A program made the translations under genes and the position numbers. Under the pieces are notes generated by a model. That model was not told where the DNA came from and made no database searches. It worked only from the letters and a program-made list of their open reading frames with translations. A DNA stretch of 64,000 bases from Planctomycetes bacterium MalM25 (GTDB lineage: Bacteria > Planctomycetota > Planctomycetia > Pirellulales > Lacipirellulaceae). The DNA lies in contig CP036424.1 of NCBI GenBank assembly GCA_007745835.1, forward strand, positions 4,265,968 to 4,329,967, read 5' to 3'. This document shows, piece after piece, positions 1 through 7,326 of this stretch (positions are counted from its first letter, which is position 1; each line of letters starts with the position of its first letter).

Positions 1-895
1 GGTACTTCGCCGCGGGGATCGCCATCCGCTGCGACTCGTACGCCAAGTTGATCGAGCCCTGCTTGATCACGCTGTAGATGTAGTATCCCCACGGGTCGTT
101 ATCCAGGACGCAGTAGATCGGCAGCTTCAGCTCATTGTGCATCCGGTACAGCAGCCGCCGCACGCCGCGTGGGGGCTGGCCGCTGCCGTGGGTGAGGATG
201 CAGTTGTGTTCTTCCCAGAAGCGGTCCTCGTTGAATCGTTGCCAGACGGTTCCCTTTTCGACGTGCAGGATGAACTTCGCTTCGCACTTCTTCGGGTCGA
301 GCTCGATGATGTCCGGCTCGACGATCGACGGGATCGCGTAACCGCCCGAGCCCATCCGCCGGCAGTCGATCGTGTCGCCCCGGTCGGTGAGCGTGATGTT
401 GCCGACCATCGCGCCCCGGTTCTCCGCGTAGAGGTGCAACTCCTCGCGGATGCTGGCGAGCAGGACCTCGGTGTCCTCGATGATCGTGTCGCACTCGTTC
501 TGATCGTCGAAGGTGTTCTCCTTCGTGTCGGCGATCTTGTGCTTCAGCATGTAGTACAGACCACGAAGGCTGGACGACTTGCCGACGTCGATCAGCTCCT
601 TGCACCCCTTCGCGACCAGCATGGTCCGCATGTACGCCTTCGCCTGGGAGAGGTCGAACAGCTGGCGGCGGTTCTTGCCCGTGCCCATCTCAAGAATCCC
701 CTTCCGCGGGGAAAACTTCACGTTCGAGAGGGTCCGGCTCGGGATGTCGAGGAACGGGTCGCGCTTCTTTGACGCCGCCTTCACCACGTCGTCCGCCAAG
801 CCGACGAGCGAGCCGAGCGTCTTCTTATCGCGCGGCGTGAGGACGACGCGTTTCTTCTTGGCGGTGTTGGTCGCGGGGGTCTTCTTCTTGGCCAT
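1..895 (-). CDS. top6A: DNA topoisomerase VI subunit A (Spo11/TopVIA), C-terminus cut by window edge
   Basis: This is the cleavage subunit of a type IIB topoisomerase, which makes double-strand breaks through a tyrosine and works with an ATPase B subunit. 298 residues are visible from an ATG at 893-895; the rest lies left of the window. After a lysine-rich start (MAKKK) the CAP-like domain carries the catalytic tyrosine in RGLYYML (Tyr114 or 115). The TOPRIM metal ligands are Glu213 in HVEKG and Asp265/Asp267 in VLDNDPWGYY, followed by SVIKQGS, all highly typical of TopVI-A. The family is best known from archaea and plants (Spo11 in eukaryotes) and is scattered in bacteria. A B subunit is not in the window and may lie further left, downstream of this gene. 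Identification is firm; the exact start is less sure because no strong ribosome-binding site is seen. Confidence 0.93.
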   Translation of the reverse strand, partial: MAKKKTPATNTAKKKRVVLTPRDKKTLGSLVGLADDVVKAASKKRDPFLDIPSRTLSNVKFSPRKGILEMGTGKNRRQLFDLSQAKAYMRTMLVAKGCKELIDVGKSSSLRGLYYMLKHKIADTKENTFDDQNECDTIIEDTEVLLASIREELHLYAENRGAMVGNITLTDRGDTIDCRRMGSGGYAIPSIVEPDIIELDPKKCEAKFILHVEKGTVWQRFNEDRFWEEHNCILTHGSGQPPRGVRRLLYRMHNELKLPIYCVLDNDPWGYYIYSVIKQGSINLAYESQRMAIPAAKY

Positions 896-1004
896 GGCCG
901 ACGCTCAGAACGGGGAATCACGGGGTGGGCCCGCGATTTTGACAGCCCTCGCCGGCTGCGACGAGGGGGCCTCAGGCAGCTCGATCGCGGCCAAGACGAG
1001 AATC

Positions 1005-1025
1005 CCCCTCCCTGAAAGGGAGGGG
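1005..1025 (-). terminator. Hairpin between PII gene and top6A
   Basis: A perfect 9-bp stem (CCCCTCCCT / AGGGAGGGG) with a 3-base loop lies 15 bases past the stop of the PII-like gene on the minus strand. The T-run after it is poor, so it is either a weak terminator or a processing/stability hairpin between two co-directional genes. Confidence 0.45.
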
Positions 1026-1039
1026 AAACGCAGTCCCGA

Positions 1040-1357
1040 TCAGATCGACACGACCCGCTCGTACGGCTGCGCCGGCATCACGAAGATCTTCCCGTCCCCC
1101 ATCCGGCCGGTGCGGGCGATCTCCACGAGCCGCTCCAGCACCTCCTCCGCCCGCGACTCAGCGACCATCATCGTGAGCTCGACCTTCGGCAGGAAGGCGA
1201 ACGCCTCGTCGGCGCCCTGGTACTGGTCGAGGTAGCTCTTCTGCTTCCCCACGCCCTTCACCTCCTGGACCCACAGCGCCTCGAGCGGCGCGCGGCGGAG
1301 CCCCTCGAGCACCCGCTCGGCGAGGTACGGCTTCACGATGGCGACGATCTGCTTCAT
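1040..1357 (-). CDS. P-II family signalling protein lacking the uridylylated tyrosine
   Basis: A 105-residue PII-fold protein, a trimeric sensor of ATP/ADP and 2-oxoglutarate that normally tunes nitrogen or carbon uptake. It has the PII start (KQIVAIVKPY), a T-loop region VKGVGKQKSY...DQYQGAD and the nucleotide-binding B-loop TGRMGDGK (83-90). The residue at position 51, the uridylylated tyrosine in enterobacterial GlnB/GlnK, is glutamate here, while Tyr46 is kept. The C-terminus is short. It may therefore signal only through ligand binding. The ATG at 1355-1357 begins the conserved domain exactly. No amtB or glnA is adjacent, so the partner is unknown. A PII-like relative outside the true GlnB clade is possible. 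Confidence 0.85.
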   Translation of the reverse strand: MKQIVAIVKPYLAERVLEGLRRAPLEALWVQEVKGVGKQKSYLDQYQGADEAFAFLPKVELTMMVAESRAEEVLERLVEIARTGRMGDGKIFVMPAQPYERVVSI

Positions 1358-1585
1358 GCGGACGCGGGGGGAGATGGTTAGATACCTAGATCGTAGCCAC
1401 CCGCGGGGGCCCGCTCCACTAGGGTCCCCGCGGTCGCCCGGTCCCGCAACCGTCAACACCCGCACAGCCTCCCGAGGCGGGGCCCGAATCGGGGGGGCCG
1501 GCGCCACGCTCTGGCGGCGGGCCCGGCTTGCGATTAGCTTCGGGTCTTACCCGCTCTTTTCCCTCCCCCCGCTGCGACACGCCCG

Positions 1586-2398
1586 ATGGCCTCCTCGACC
1601 CACCGTTTCATCGACTGGCTGTTCGATGTGCCGCTCCGTTCCAAGGTCCTCCACCGGCTATCGCGGGCCTACAACCGGGTCTACGTCAACGGCCGGGTCG
1701 ATCGCTGCGACATCCGCACCAACGGCGAGCTGGCGTTCGTCCGCCGTGTCGCCCCGTCGGTCCAGACGGTCTTCGATGTCGGCGCCAACGTCGGCGACTG
1801 GACCGCCGAGCTGATCGCCCTGAACGCGACCGCCGACGTCCACGCCTTCGAGCCGATCCCCGGCACGCGGGCGAAGTTCGAGTCGCGCGGCCTCCCGGAG
1901 AACGTGCGCATCAACCCCTACGGGCTCAGCAACGAGGCCGGGTCGCTCACGATCTTCAACTACGGCGACGGCTCCGGCATGAACAGCCTCTACCGCCGCA
2001 AGGACATGGAGGCCAAGAACAAGACACTCAAGCCGACGCCCCAGGAGATTCAGCTCGGCGTGCTCGACGACTACTGCGCCGAGCAGGGCGTCGAGCAGAT
2101 CGACCTGCTCAAGATCGACGTCGAGGGCCACGAGCTCTCGGTCCTGAAGGGCGCCACCCGGATGATCGCCGAGAACCGCATCGGGATGATCCAGATCGAG
2201 TACGGCACCTCGTTCCAGCTCGCCAACTCGCTGCTCCGCGACATCTTCGACGTGCTCGCCCCCGCCGGCATGACCGGCGGGAAGATCACGCCCGAGGGGC
2301 TCATTCCCGAGGAGGGCTACAACGCCCGGCTCGAAACCTTCGCCCTCAGCAACTGGGTCTTCGCCCGGCCCGATCACCCGCTGGCCTGGAAGAAGTAA
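1586..2398 (+). CDS. FkbM-family SAM-dependent methyltransferase
   Basis: A 270-residue class I methyltransferase of the FkbM group, which usually O-methylates sugars or polyketide-like acceptors. The SAM-binding motif I is DVGANVGDW (64-72), followed by HAFEPIP at 86-92, and the FkbM-typical KIDVEGHE block lies near residues 173-180. There is no signal peptide, so it should act in the cytoplasm, often on glycans before export. It stands alone: the upstream gene is divergent and the downstream gene convergent. The substrate cannot be told from the sequence. Confidence 0.85.
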   Translation: MASSTHRFIDWLFDVPLRSKVLHRLSRAYNRVYVNGRVDRCDIRTNGELAFVRRVAPSVQTVFDVGANVGDWTAELIALNATADVHAFEPIPGTRAKFESRGLPENVRINPYGLSNEAGSLTIFNYGDGSGMNSLYRRKDMEAKNKTLKPTPQEIQLGVLDDYCAEQGVEQIDLLKIDVEGHELSVLKGATRMIAENRIGMIQIEYGTSFQLANSLLRDIFDVLAPAGMTGGKITPEGLIPEEGYNARLETFALSNWVFARPDHPLAWKK

Positions 2399-2431
2399 GC
2401 CGGCCACGCCGCAAGCCGTGCCCGAGGGGCG

Positions 2432-3193
2432 TCAGCGCCCCCCGGCGAAGATGCCGGCCAGGTCCTGCAAGTCGACGTCGCCGTCGCCGTCCTTGTCGAG
2501 GATCGTCTCGAAGATGCTGCCCGCCTTCGGCTGGCGCGACTCCATCTCCTGACGCGTCCCGCCCAGGATGCGCGGCAGCGCCTGCGGGCTCGCCTCGGGG
2601 TCGCTCTCGGCCTGGCCGAACACGCCGCCCAGCACGGCGGGCAGGACCTTGGCGAAGACTTTGCGCGAGGTCTCAGGGTCGAGCGTGACGACCTTGCCGA
2701 AGCCCCCTTCGACGTTCGGGGCGCGGTCACCGAAAATGACCTTCATCATGTCCTTAGCGACCTTCGGGTCGAGATCGCGGACCTCGACGCCCTCGCGATC
2801 ACCGCTGAAGATGTCGCCCAACAAGCCGCCATCCCCGCCACTCGGGGCCGGGCTCCCGCCACCGCCCGAGCCGGCGTCGGTGGGCAAGCCGCCGGACGTC
2901 GTGCCGGCTCCGCGCGGCAAGCCGGCCGATTGTGGCGGGCCGCTGTCGCTCGGCAGGCCACGCCGCGGCGCTTCGGCCGGGATGTTTCCCTGCTCCACGT
3001 GCTTGCGGAGAAACTCCCACAGGTCGCCGGCGCCCTCGGGGGTCTCCGCCTTCTTCTCCATGCCACGCAGGACGGAACCGACCGCGGCGCCGTAGGCCTG
3101 CTCCGCCTTCTGCGGATCGTCCCCGGCGACCGAACCAACACGACGCCGCGCTTCCTCGCGGTCTCCCATCAATAATTCGAACAAGGTAGGCAT
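2432..3193 (-). CDS. DUF937 protein with C-terminal EF-hand/dockerin-like calcium loop
   Basis: A 253-residue protein. The central and C-terminal part (a region rich in LPAVLGGVFG-type motifs) resembles DUF937/YidB-like proteins, a family without an established function. A Gly/Pro/Ser-rich linker occupies roughly residues 85-130. The last 20 residues hold an EF-hand-like loop with regular acidic residues (LDKDGDGDVDLQDL), as found in dockerins and calmodulin-like loops, suggesting calcium binding. No signal peptide is visible. It is convergent with the FkbM gene and divergent from the small gene that follows. Confidence 0.7.
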   Translation of the reverse strand: MPTLFELLMGDREEARRRVGSVAGDDPQKAEQAYGAAVGSVLRGMEKKAETPEGAGDLWEFLRKHVEQGNIPAEAPRRGLPSDSGPPQSAGLPRGAGTTSGGLPTDAGSGGGGSPAPSGGDGGLLGDIFSGDREGVEVRDLDPKVAKDMMKVIFGDRAPNVEGGFGKVVTLDPETSRKVFAKVLPAVLGGVFGQAESDPEASPQALPRILGGTRQEMESRQPKAGSIFETILDKDGDGDVDLQDLAGIFAGGR

Positions 3194-3447
3194 CGCTAAG
3201 CCCCCATAGCGTGTGCATGAAATATTCTCCCCACCGGCCCCCGATGGGGAACGGGAGCCTACACCCGGATTGGGATGCGAACAAGCATTTCGCCGGCGGC
3301 CAAATCGGCCCTTGGCCCGGGGCGTGTCAATTTGTTTTATTGGTCACCGCAAAACGGCCGCGTTTTCCCGTCGATTCGCGTGGTTCGCTTCCAACAATTC
3401 GACCACAATTGGCCGCTCGACCGCCCCCTCACCACGACCCCACCGCT

Positions 3448-3711
3448 ATGGCCGGCCAGCACTCCAAGCACGTTCAGAACAAGATCAAGAACTTCTACGA
3501 CAACCGCGAGGCCTCCGGGCTGCAGCGGCTGCAGGAGTTGGTGACCGATCTCTACCTCGCCGAGGGCAAGAAGCGGGCCACCACCTGGGGGTACATCGAG
3601 AAGGCCCTCGAGAAGGTCGGGGTGAAGCCCGAGCGGATCGCCCACCTCAAGGCGAAGGACGACCCGCAGCTGCTGGCGAAGGTGGTCGAGGAGTTGATGG
3701 CAGCACAATGA
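3448..3711 (+). CDS. Small conserved-looking hypothetical protein (87 aa)
   Basis: An 87-residue, highly charged, mostly helical protein starting MAGQHSKHVQNKIKNFYDNR, with no transmembrane segment and no catalytic motif. The ATG at 3448-3450 is chosen because upstream in-frame sequence has the composition of non-coding DNA. Its TGA overlaps the ATG of the next gene (ATGA), so the two are probably translationally coupled. Function unknown. The helical content, clustered Lys/Arg and a C-terminal acidic helix would suit a nucleic-acid or protein adaptor, but that is only inference. Confidence 0.6.
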   Translation: MAGQHSKHVQNKIKNFYDNREASGLQRLQELVTDLYLAEGKKRATTWGYIEKALEKVGVKPERIAHLKAKDDPQLLAKVVEELMAAQ

Positions 3712-4190
3712 GTTCCTCATCGGAGGATTGTGACTTCGTCTTGCCGCGAGGAGTCACGGGTTTCCGGTGCTACCGCGATGCGTCATTGACTACCACAGAC
3801 GCTGACCTTTTTCGCTCTGATGCACAACGCGTCGCACAGGAACTGCCTGCCAGGATTGTGAGGGGTACGGCGTGCAGTTGCGGAGTCGGAAACAATTACC
3901 ACTCGATCGAGATCGAGATCGGACACCAGAATGTCATCGCGATGCTGAATGCGGTTCATCCATTGATCGGCTTCGCGTTCGAACAAGGCGGTTCTTTGAG
4001 GTTTATCGATCAAGCAAAGCTGGCTGCGGGCTTCGCTGTCTTCGGTCGGTACGAGGTGCTTCGTAAGAGGGTGCTGAATCGAGGGATAGCTTCCAACGAT
4101 GCCTCAGACCTTACAGAAGCCGAAATCGATCAGATGAAGTACTGGAAACCGCGAACGATCGGTGAAGCCATCTTCAATCAGTGGGATTGA
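3708..4190 (+). CDS. Hypothetical protein ending in a KPRTIGEAIFNxWD motif
   Basis: A 160-residue soluble protein coupled by an ATGA overlap to the preceding 87-residue gene. Codon use is less GC-biased than in its neighbours (many A/T-ending codons), which may point to more recent acquisition. The C-terminus, YWKPRTIGEAIFNQWD, resembles the end of a widespread family of small uncharacterised proteins. A TACSCG segment supplies two cysteines near residue 56. No signal peptide or membrane segment is seen. I cannot assign a function; an immunity-type or accessory role is possible but unsupported. Confidence 0.6.
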   Translation: MSSSSEDCDFVLPRGVTGFRCYRDASLTTTDADLFRSDAQRVAQELPARIVRGTACSCGVGNNYHSIEIEIGHQNVIAMLNAVHPLIGFAFEQGGSLRFIDQAKLAAGFAVFGRYEVLRKRVLNRGIASNDASDLTEAEIDQMKYWKPRTIGEAIFNQWD

Positions 4191-4193
4191 GAA

Positions 4194-4949
4194 TTGGACA
4201 AGGCGACCGAAGCCCATATCGAAGAGCACAAGCCCGCGGCGATCCGCGAGCGGCTGGAGCTGGGGGTCCGGCACAGCTACCTGAAGGACTTCGTCTACGG
4301 CGCCATCGACGGGGCGGTGACCACGTTCGCCGTGGTCTCGGGCGTGGCGGGCGCGGGGCTCTCGCCGGTGGTGATCATCATCCTGGGCTTCGCCAACCTG
4401 GTGGGCGACGGCTTCAGCATGGCGGCGAGCAACTTCCTGGGGACCCGCGCCGAGGGCCAGCTCCGCGACCGGGCACGCCGCGAGGAGGAGGCCCACATCG
4501 CCCAGTACGCCGAGGGGGAGCGGGAGGAGGTCCGCCAGATTTTCGCCGCCAAGGGCTTCACCGGAGACGACCTGGAGAAGGTGGTCGAGGTGATCACCAG
4601 CGACCGCCAGCGGTGGGTCGATACGATGCTCCAGGAGGAACACGGGCTGCCGCTGGAGAGCCCCTCCGCGTGGAAGGCGGCCTGGATCACCTTCGCGGCG
4701 TTCGTGCTGGTCGGCCTGCTGCCGCTGCTCGCGTTCCTGGTGGAGTTCACCCGGCCCGGGTCGATCGAGCGTCCCTTCCTCGCGAGCACGGCGATGACCG
4801 CCGTCGCCTTCTTCGCGGTCGGGGCCGCGAAGGCCCGCTTCGTCGATCAACCCTGGTTCGTCAGCGGCGCCGAGACGCTCGGCGTCGGCGGCGTGGCGGC
4901 CGGGCTGGCTTACCTGGTCGGCCTGATGCTCAAGGGCATGGTAGGCTGA
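4194..4949 (+). CDS. VIT1/CCC1-family iron/manganese transporter
   Basis: A 251-residue membrane transporter of the VIT1/CCC1 family, which moves Fe2+ or Mn2+ by proton antiport. The family hallmark is near the N-terminus: [17 protein letters not shown] in helix 1 and [18 protein letters not shown] in helix 2 (about residues 34-80). A cytoplasmic metal-binding domain rich in Glu (about 85-155) follows, then three further hydrophobic helices to the C-terminus. The likely start is TTG at 4194, four bases after the preceding stop, because no ATG or GTG lies before the conserved region. It probably stores or exports metal. Confidence 0.88.
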   Translation: MDKATEAHIEEHKPAAIRERLELGVRHSYLKDFVYGAIDGAVTTFAVVSGVAGAGLSPVVIIILGFANLVGDGFSMAASNFLGTRAEGQLRDRARREEEAHIAQYAEGEREEVRQIFAAKGFTGDDLEKVVEVITSDRQRWVDTMLQEEHGLPLESPSAWKAAWITFAAFVLVGLLPLLAFLVEFTRPGSIERPFLASTAMTAVAFFAVGAAKARFVDQPWFVSGAETLGVGGVAAGLAYLVGLMLKGMVG

Positions 4950-5000
4950 CGGGCGACGCGTCACCTAGTCGCTCCGCCCCCCGATCCGTAGGCTAGAGGC

Positions 5001-5810
5001 ATGCACCAGTACCTCGATCTGCTCCGCCGCGTTTACGAGCATGGCGCCGTCAAAGGCGACCGCACGGGCACGGGCACGCGCAGCGTGTTCGGCCATCAGA
5101 TGCGTTTCGACCTGGGCGAGGGCTTCCCGTTGGTGACGACCAAGAAGGTCCACCTGAAGTCGATCGTCCACGAGCTGCTCTGGTTCATCCGGGGCGAGAC
5201 GAACGTCGGTTACCTGCGGGAGAACGGCGTCAGCATCTGGGACGAGTGGGCCGACGACGAAGGCGATCTCGGCCCGGTCTACGGCAAGCAGTGGCGCAGC
5301 TGGACCGTCGGCGCCGAGGACGGCCACGGCGCCCGCACGATCGACCAGCTCGCCGAGGTGATCGACGAAATCAAGGGCGACCCGGACAGCCGCCGGCTGA
5401 TCGTCAACGCCTGGAACGTGGCCGACCTGCCCGACATGGCGCTGCCCCCCTGCCACCTGCTGTTCCAGTTCTACGTGGCGGGCGGCAAGCTGAGCTGCCA
5501 GCTCTACCAGCGCTCGGCGGACGTCTTCCTCGGCGTGCCGTTCAACATCGCCAGCTACGCGCTGCTGACGATGATGGTCGCCCAGGTGACCGGCCTCCAG
5601 CCGGGCGACTTCGTCCACACCCTCGGCGACGCCCACCTGTACGACAACCACCTGGAACAAGCCCAGACCCAACTGAACCGCGACCCGCGCCCGCTGCCGC
5701 AGATGCGGATCGACCCGTCGATCAAATCGATTGACGACTTCCGCTACGAGCACTTCACGCTCGACGGCTACGACCCGCACCCCCACATCAAAGCACCGGT
5801 GGCGGTTTAA
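5001..5810 (+). CDS. thyA: Thymidylate synthase
   Basis: Makes dTMP from dUMP using methylene-tetrahydrofolate. The 269-residue protein is full length. Key residues are Arg21 in DRTGTGT, the nucleophile Cys151 in [11 protein letters not shown], the phosphate-binding RSAD (171-174), and the NIASYALLT and DAHLYDNH blocks. It is followed at once by folA, the usual partner that regenerates tetrahydrofolate from the dihydrofolate this enzyme produces. The ATG at 5001 gives the conserved MHQYLDLLR start. Together with the class II ribonucleotide reductase at 43-46 kb it covers deoxynucleotide supply. Confidence 0.97.
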   Translation: MHQYLDLLRRVYEHGAVKGDRTGTGTRSVFGHQMRFDLGEGFPLVTTKKVHLKSIVHELLWFIRGETNVGYLRENGVSIWDEWADDEGDLGPVYGKQWRSWTVGAEDGHGARTIDQLAEVIDEIKGDPDSRRLIVNAWNVADLPDMALPPCHLLFQFYVAGGKLSCQLYQRSADVFLGVPFNIASYALLTMMVAQVTGLQPGDFVHTLGDAHLYDNHLEQAQTQLNRDPRPLPQMRIDPSIKSIDDFRYEHFTLDGYDPHPHIKAPVAV

Positions 5811-5815
5811 TCGAG

Positions 5816-6379
5816 GTGGGAGTTCGGAAGTTGGATATCGACAAGGCGACTTGCCCGCGGCTATCGCTCGTCGTCGCGGCGGCAGAGAACGGGGTGATCG
5901 GCCGCGAGGGGGATCTCCCCTGGCGACTTCCGGCCGATCTGGGCCGGTTCAAACGGCTCACGATAGGCCATCCAATCGTCATGGGGCGAAAGACGTACGA
6001 ATCGATCGGCCGGCCGTTGCCGGGACGCGTATCGGTCGTGCTGACGCGCAACGCCGAGTGGACGGCGGGGCACGAGGCGGTGCTCGTCGCCACGAGACTC
6101 AACGGAGCCATCCAAGCGGCCAGCCAAGCCGAGGGCGTTTCGACCGACGAGGCTTTCGTCATCGGCGGCGGCGAGATCTACCGCCTCGCCCTGCCCCACG
6201 CCGACCGCGTCCACCTGACACGTGTCCACACGACCGTCGAAGGGGACGCGACCTTCTCGGAGCTCGACGCCTCGGAATGGCGACTCGCTTCGTCCGAGAA
6301 GCACCCCGCCGACGAGAAGAACGAGCACGACTGCACGTTCGAGGTGTGGGAACGGATCTCGGACCGGGCGGCTCAGTAG
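5816..6379 (+). CDS. folA: Dihydrofolate reductase
   Basis: Reduces dihydrofolate to tetrahydrofolate with NADPH, completing the thymidylate cycle with the upstream thyA. Conserved features are ENGVIG (25-29), the DLPW loop, the catalytic acid in LPADLGRFK (Asp41), HPIVMGRKTYESIGRPLPGR for NADPH binding, and VIGGGEIY near residue 135. The start is uncertain. GTG at 5816 gives 187 residues, but TTG at 5831 has a better spaced GGGAG (5818-5822) and would give 182. The 3' end overlaps the convergent epmA gene by 7 bases. Confidence 0.95.
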   Translation: MGVRKLDIDKATCPRLSLVVAAAENGVIGREGDLPWRLPADLGRFKRLTIGHPIVMGRKTYESIGRPLPGRVSVVLTRNAEWTAGHEAVLVATRLNGAIQAASQAEGVSTDEAFVIGGGEIYRLALPHADRVHLTRVHTTVEGDATFSELDASEWRLASSEKHPADEKNEHDCTFEVWERISDRAAQ

Positions 6380-7326
6380 AACTCTGAGAACGCCGTGACC
6401 TCACCGAGGTTCTTGGCGCCGGTTGCGAGCATCACCAAGCGGTCGAACCCCAACGCCACGCCGGCGCTGGGCGGCAATCCCGGGTCGGCCATCGCGGCGA
6501 GCAGCTTCTCCGGCATCGGGACTTCGTCCCAACCGCCAGCGATCCGCTGAGCGTTCGCCAGTTCAAGCCGCCGGCGTAGCTCAACGGGGTCGGTCAGCTC
6601 ATGGTAGCCGTTGGCGAGCTCGACACCCTGCCAGTAGAGCTCGAAACGCTCAGCAACCTCGACGCCCCGCCCGTCGACGACCGTCCGGGCTAACGCCGAT
6701 TGCGAGGCGGGGTAGTGGAACAACAGCTCCGGCGCCTCGCGTCCGAGAGTCGGCTCGACGGAGAACGACAGCAGGTAGTTGAGGCACTCGTCACGCTCCC
6801 AGGACTCGGGGTCCAGCGTTTCACGGGCCTCATCCTCGACGACCGGCAGGCTTTCTTGGACCTTCTGGCGAAGCTCCTCGGTCGTGGCGGCATGCGGATC
6901 GACGCCGACGGCGCGGCGGAACGCCTCACCGTAAGAGACGCGACTTGCCGGCGCCGCGCCGAGCAACTCGCTCACGTACTCGCTCGTGAGCGACATCGCC
7001 CCCTCCAGATCGTCGCCCAGCCGGTACCATTCCAGCAGGGTGAACTCGGGGGTGTGATGCTTGCCCAATTCGTTGCCTCGGAAGGATTTGGCGAGCTCAA
7101 AGATCGACCCGATCCCCTCGCACAGCAGGCGCTTGTGGTGCATCTCGGGAGAGGCCTGCAGCCACCGCTCCTCGTCGGCGAGCCGGTGCAGCCGGATGTG
7201 CCGCTCGGGGATCGCCTCGCGGGCGGCGAGAGGGGTCTCGACCTCGAGGAAGCCGCGGTGCTTGAAGAACGCCCGGGTCTGATCGAGCAGCTCGGCACGG
7301 CGGCGCAAGTGCTTGAGAACGATCAC
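6373..7326 (-). CDS. epmA: Elongation factor P--(R)-beta-lysine ligase EpmA
   Basis: A 317-residue class II lysyl-tRNA-synthetase paralogue without the anticodon-binding domain. It attaches (R)-beta-lysine to the conserved lysine of EF-P. The class II signatures are visible: LQASPEMHHKRLL, the motif-2 region FELAKSFRGNELGKHHTPEFTLLEWY, and the C-terminal GVALGFDRLVML (motif 3). Its partners are in the same neighbourhood: efp at 10.0-10.6 kb and epmB at 10.6-11.7 kb. Its start overlaps the stop of the upstream M48 protease gene, so the two are probably co-transcribed. Confidence 0.95.
   Translation of the reverse strand: MIVLKHLRRRAELLDQTRAFFKHRGFLEVETPLAAREAIPERHIRLHRLADEERWLQASPEMHHKRLLCEGIGSIFELAKSFRGNELGKHHTPEFTLLEWYRLGDDLEGAMSLTSEYVSELLGAAPASRVSYGEAFRRAVGVDPHAATTEELRQKVQESLPVVEDEARETLDPESWERDECLNYLLSFSVEPTLGREAPELLFHYPASQSALARTVVDGRGVEVAERFELYWQGVELANGYHELTDPVELRRRLELANAQRIAGGWDEVPMPEKLLAAMADPGLPPSAGVALGFDRLVMLATGAKNLGEVTAFSEFY

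Noticed and set aside
4104-4964. 286-codon open frame opposite the VIT1-type transporter
   Set aside because: Antisense shadow; the plus-strand gene has clear transporter motifs.
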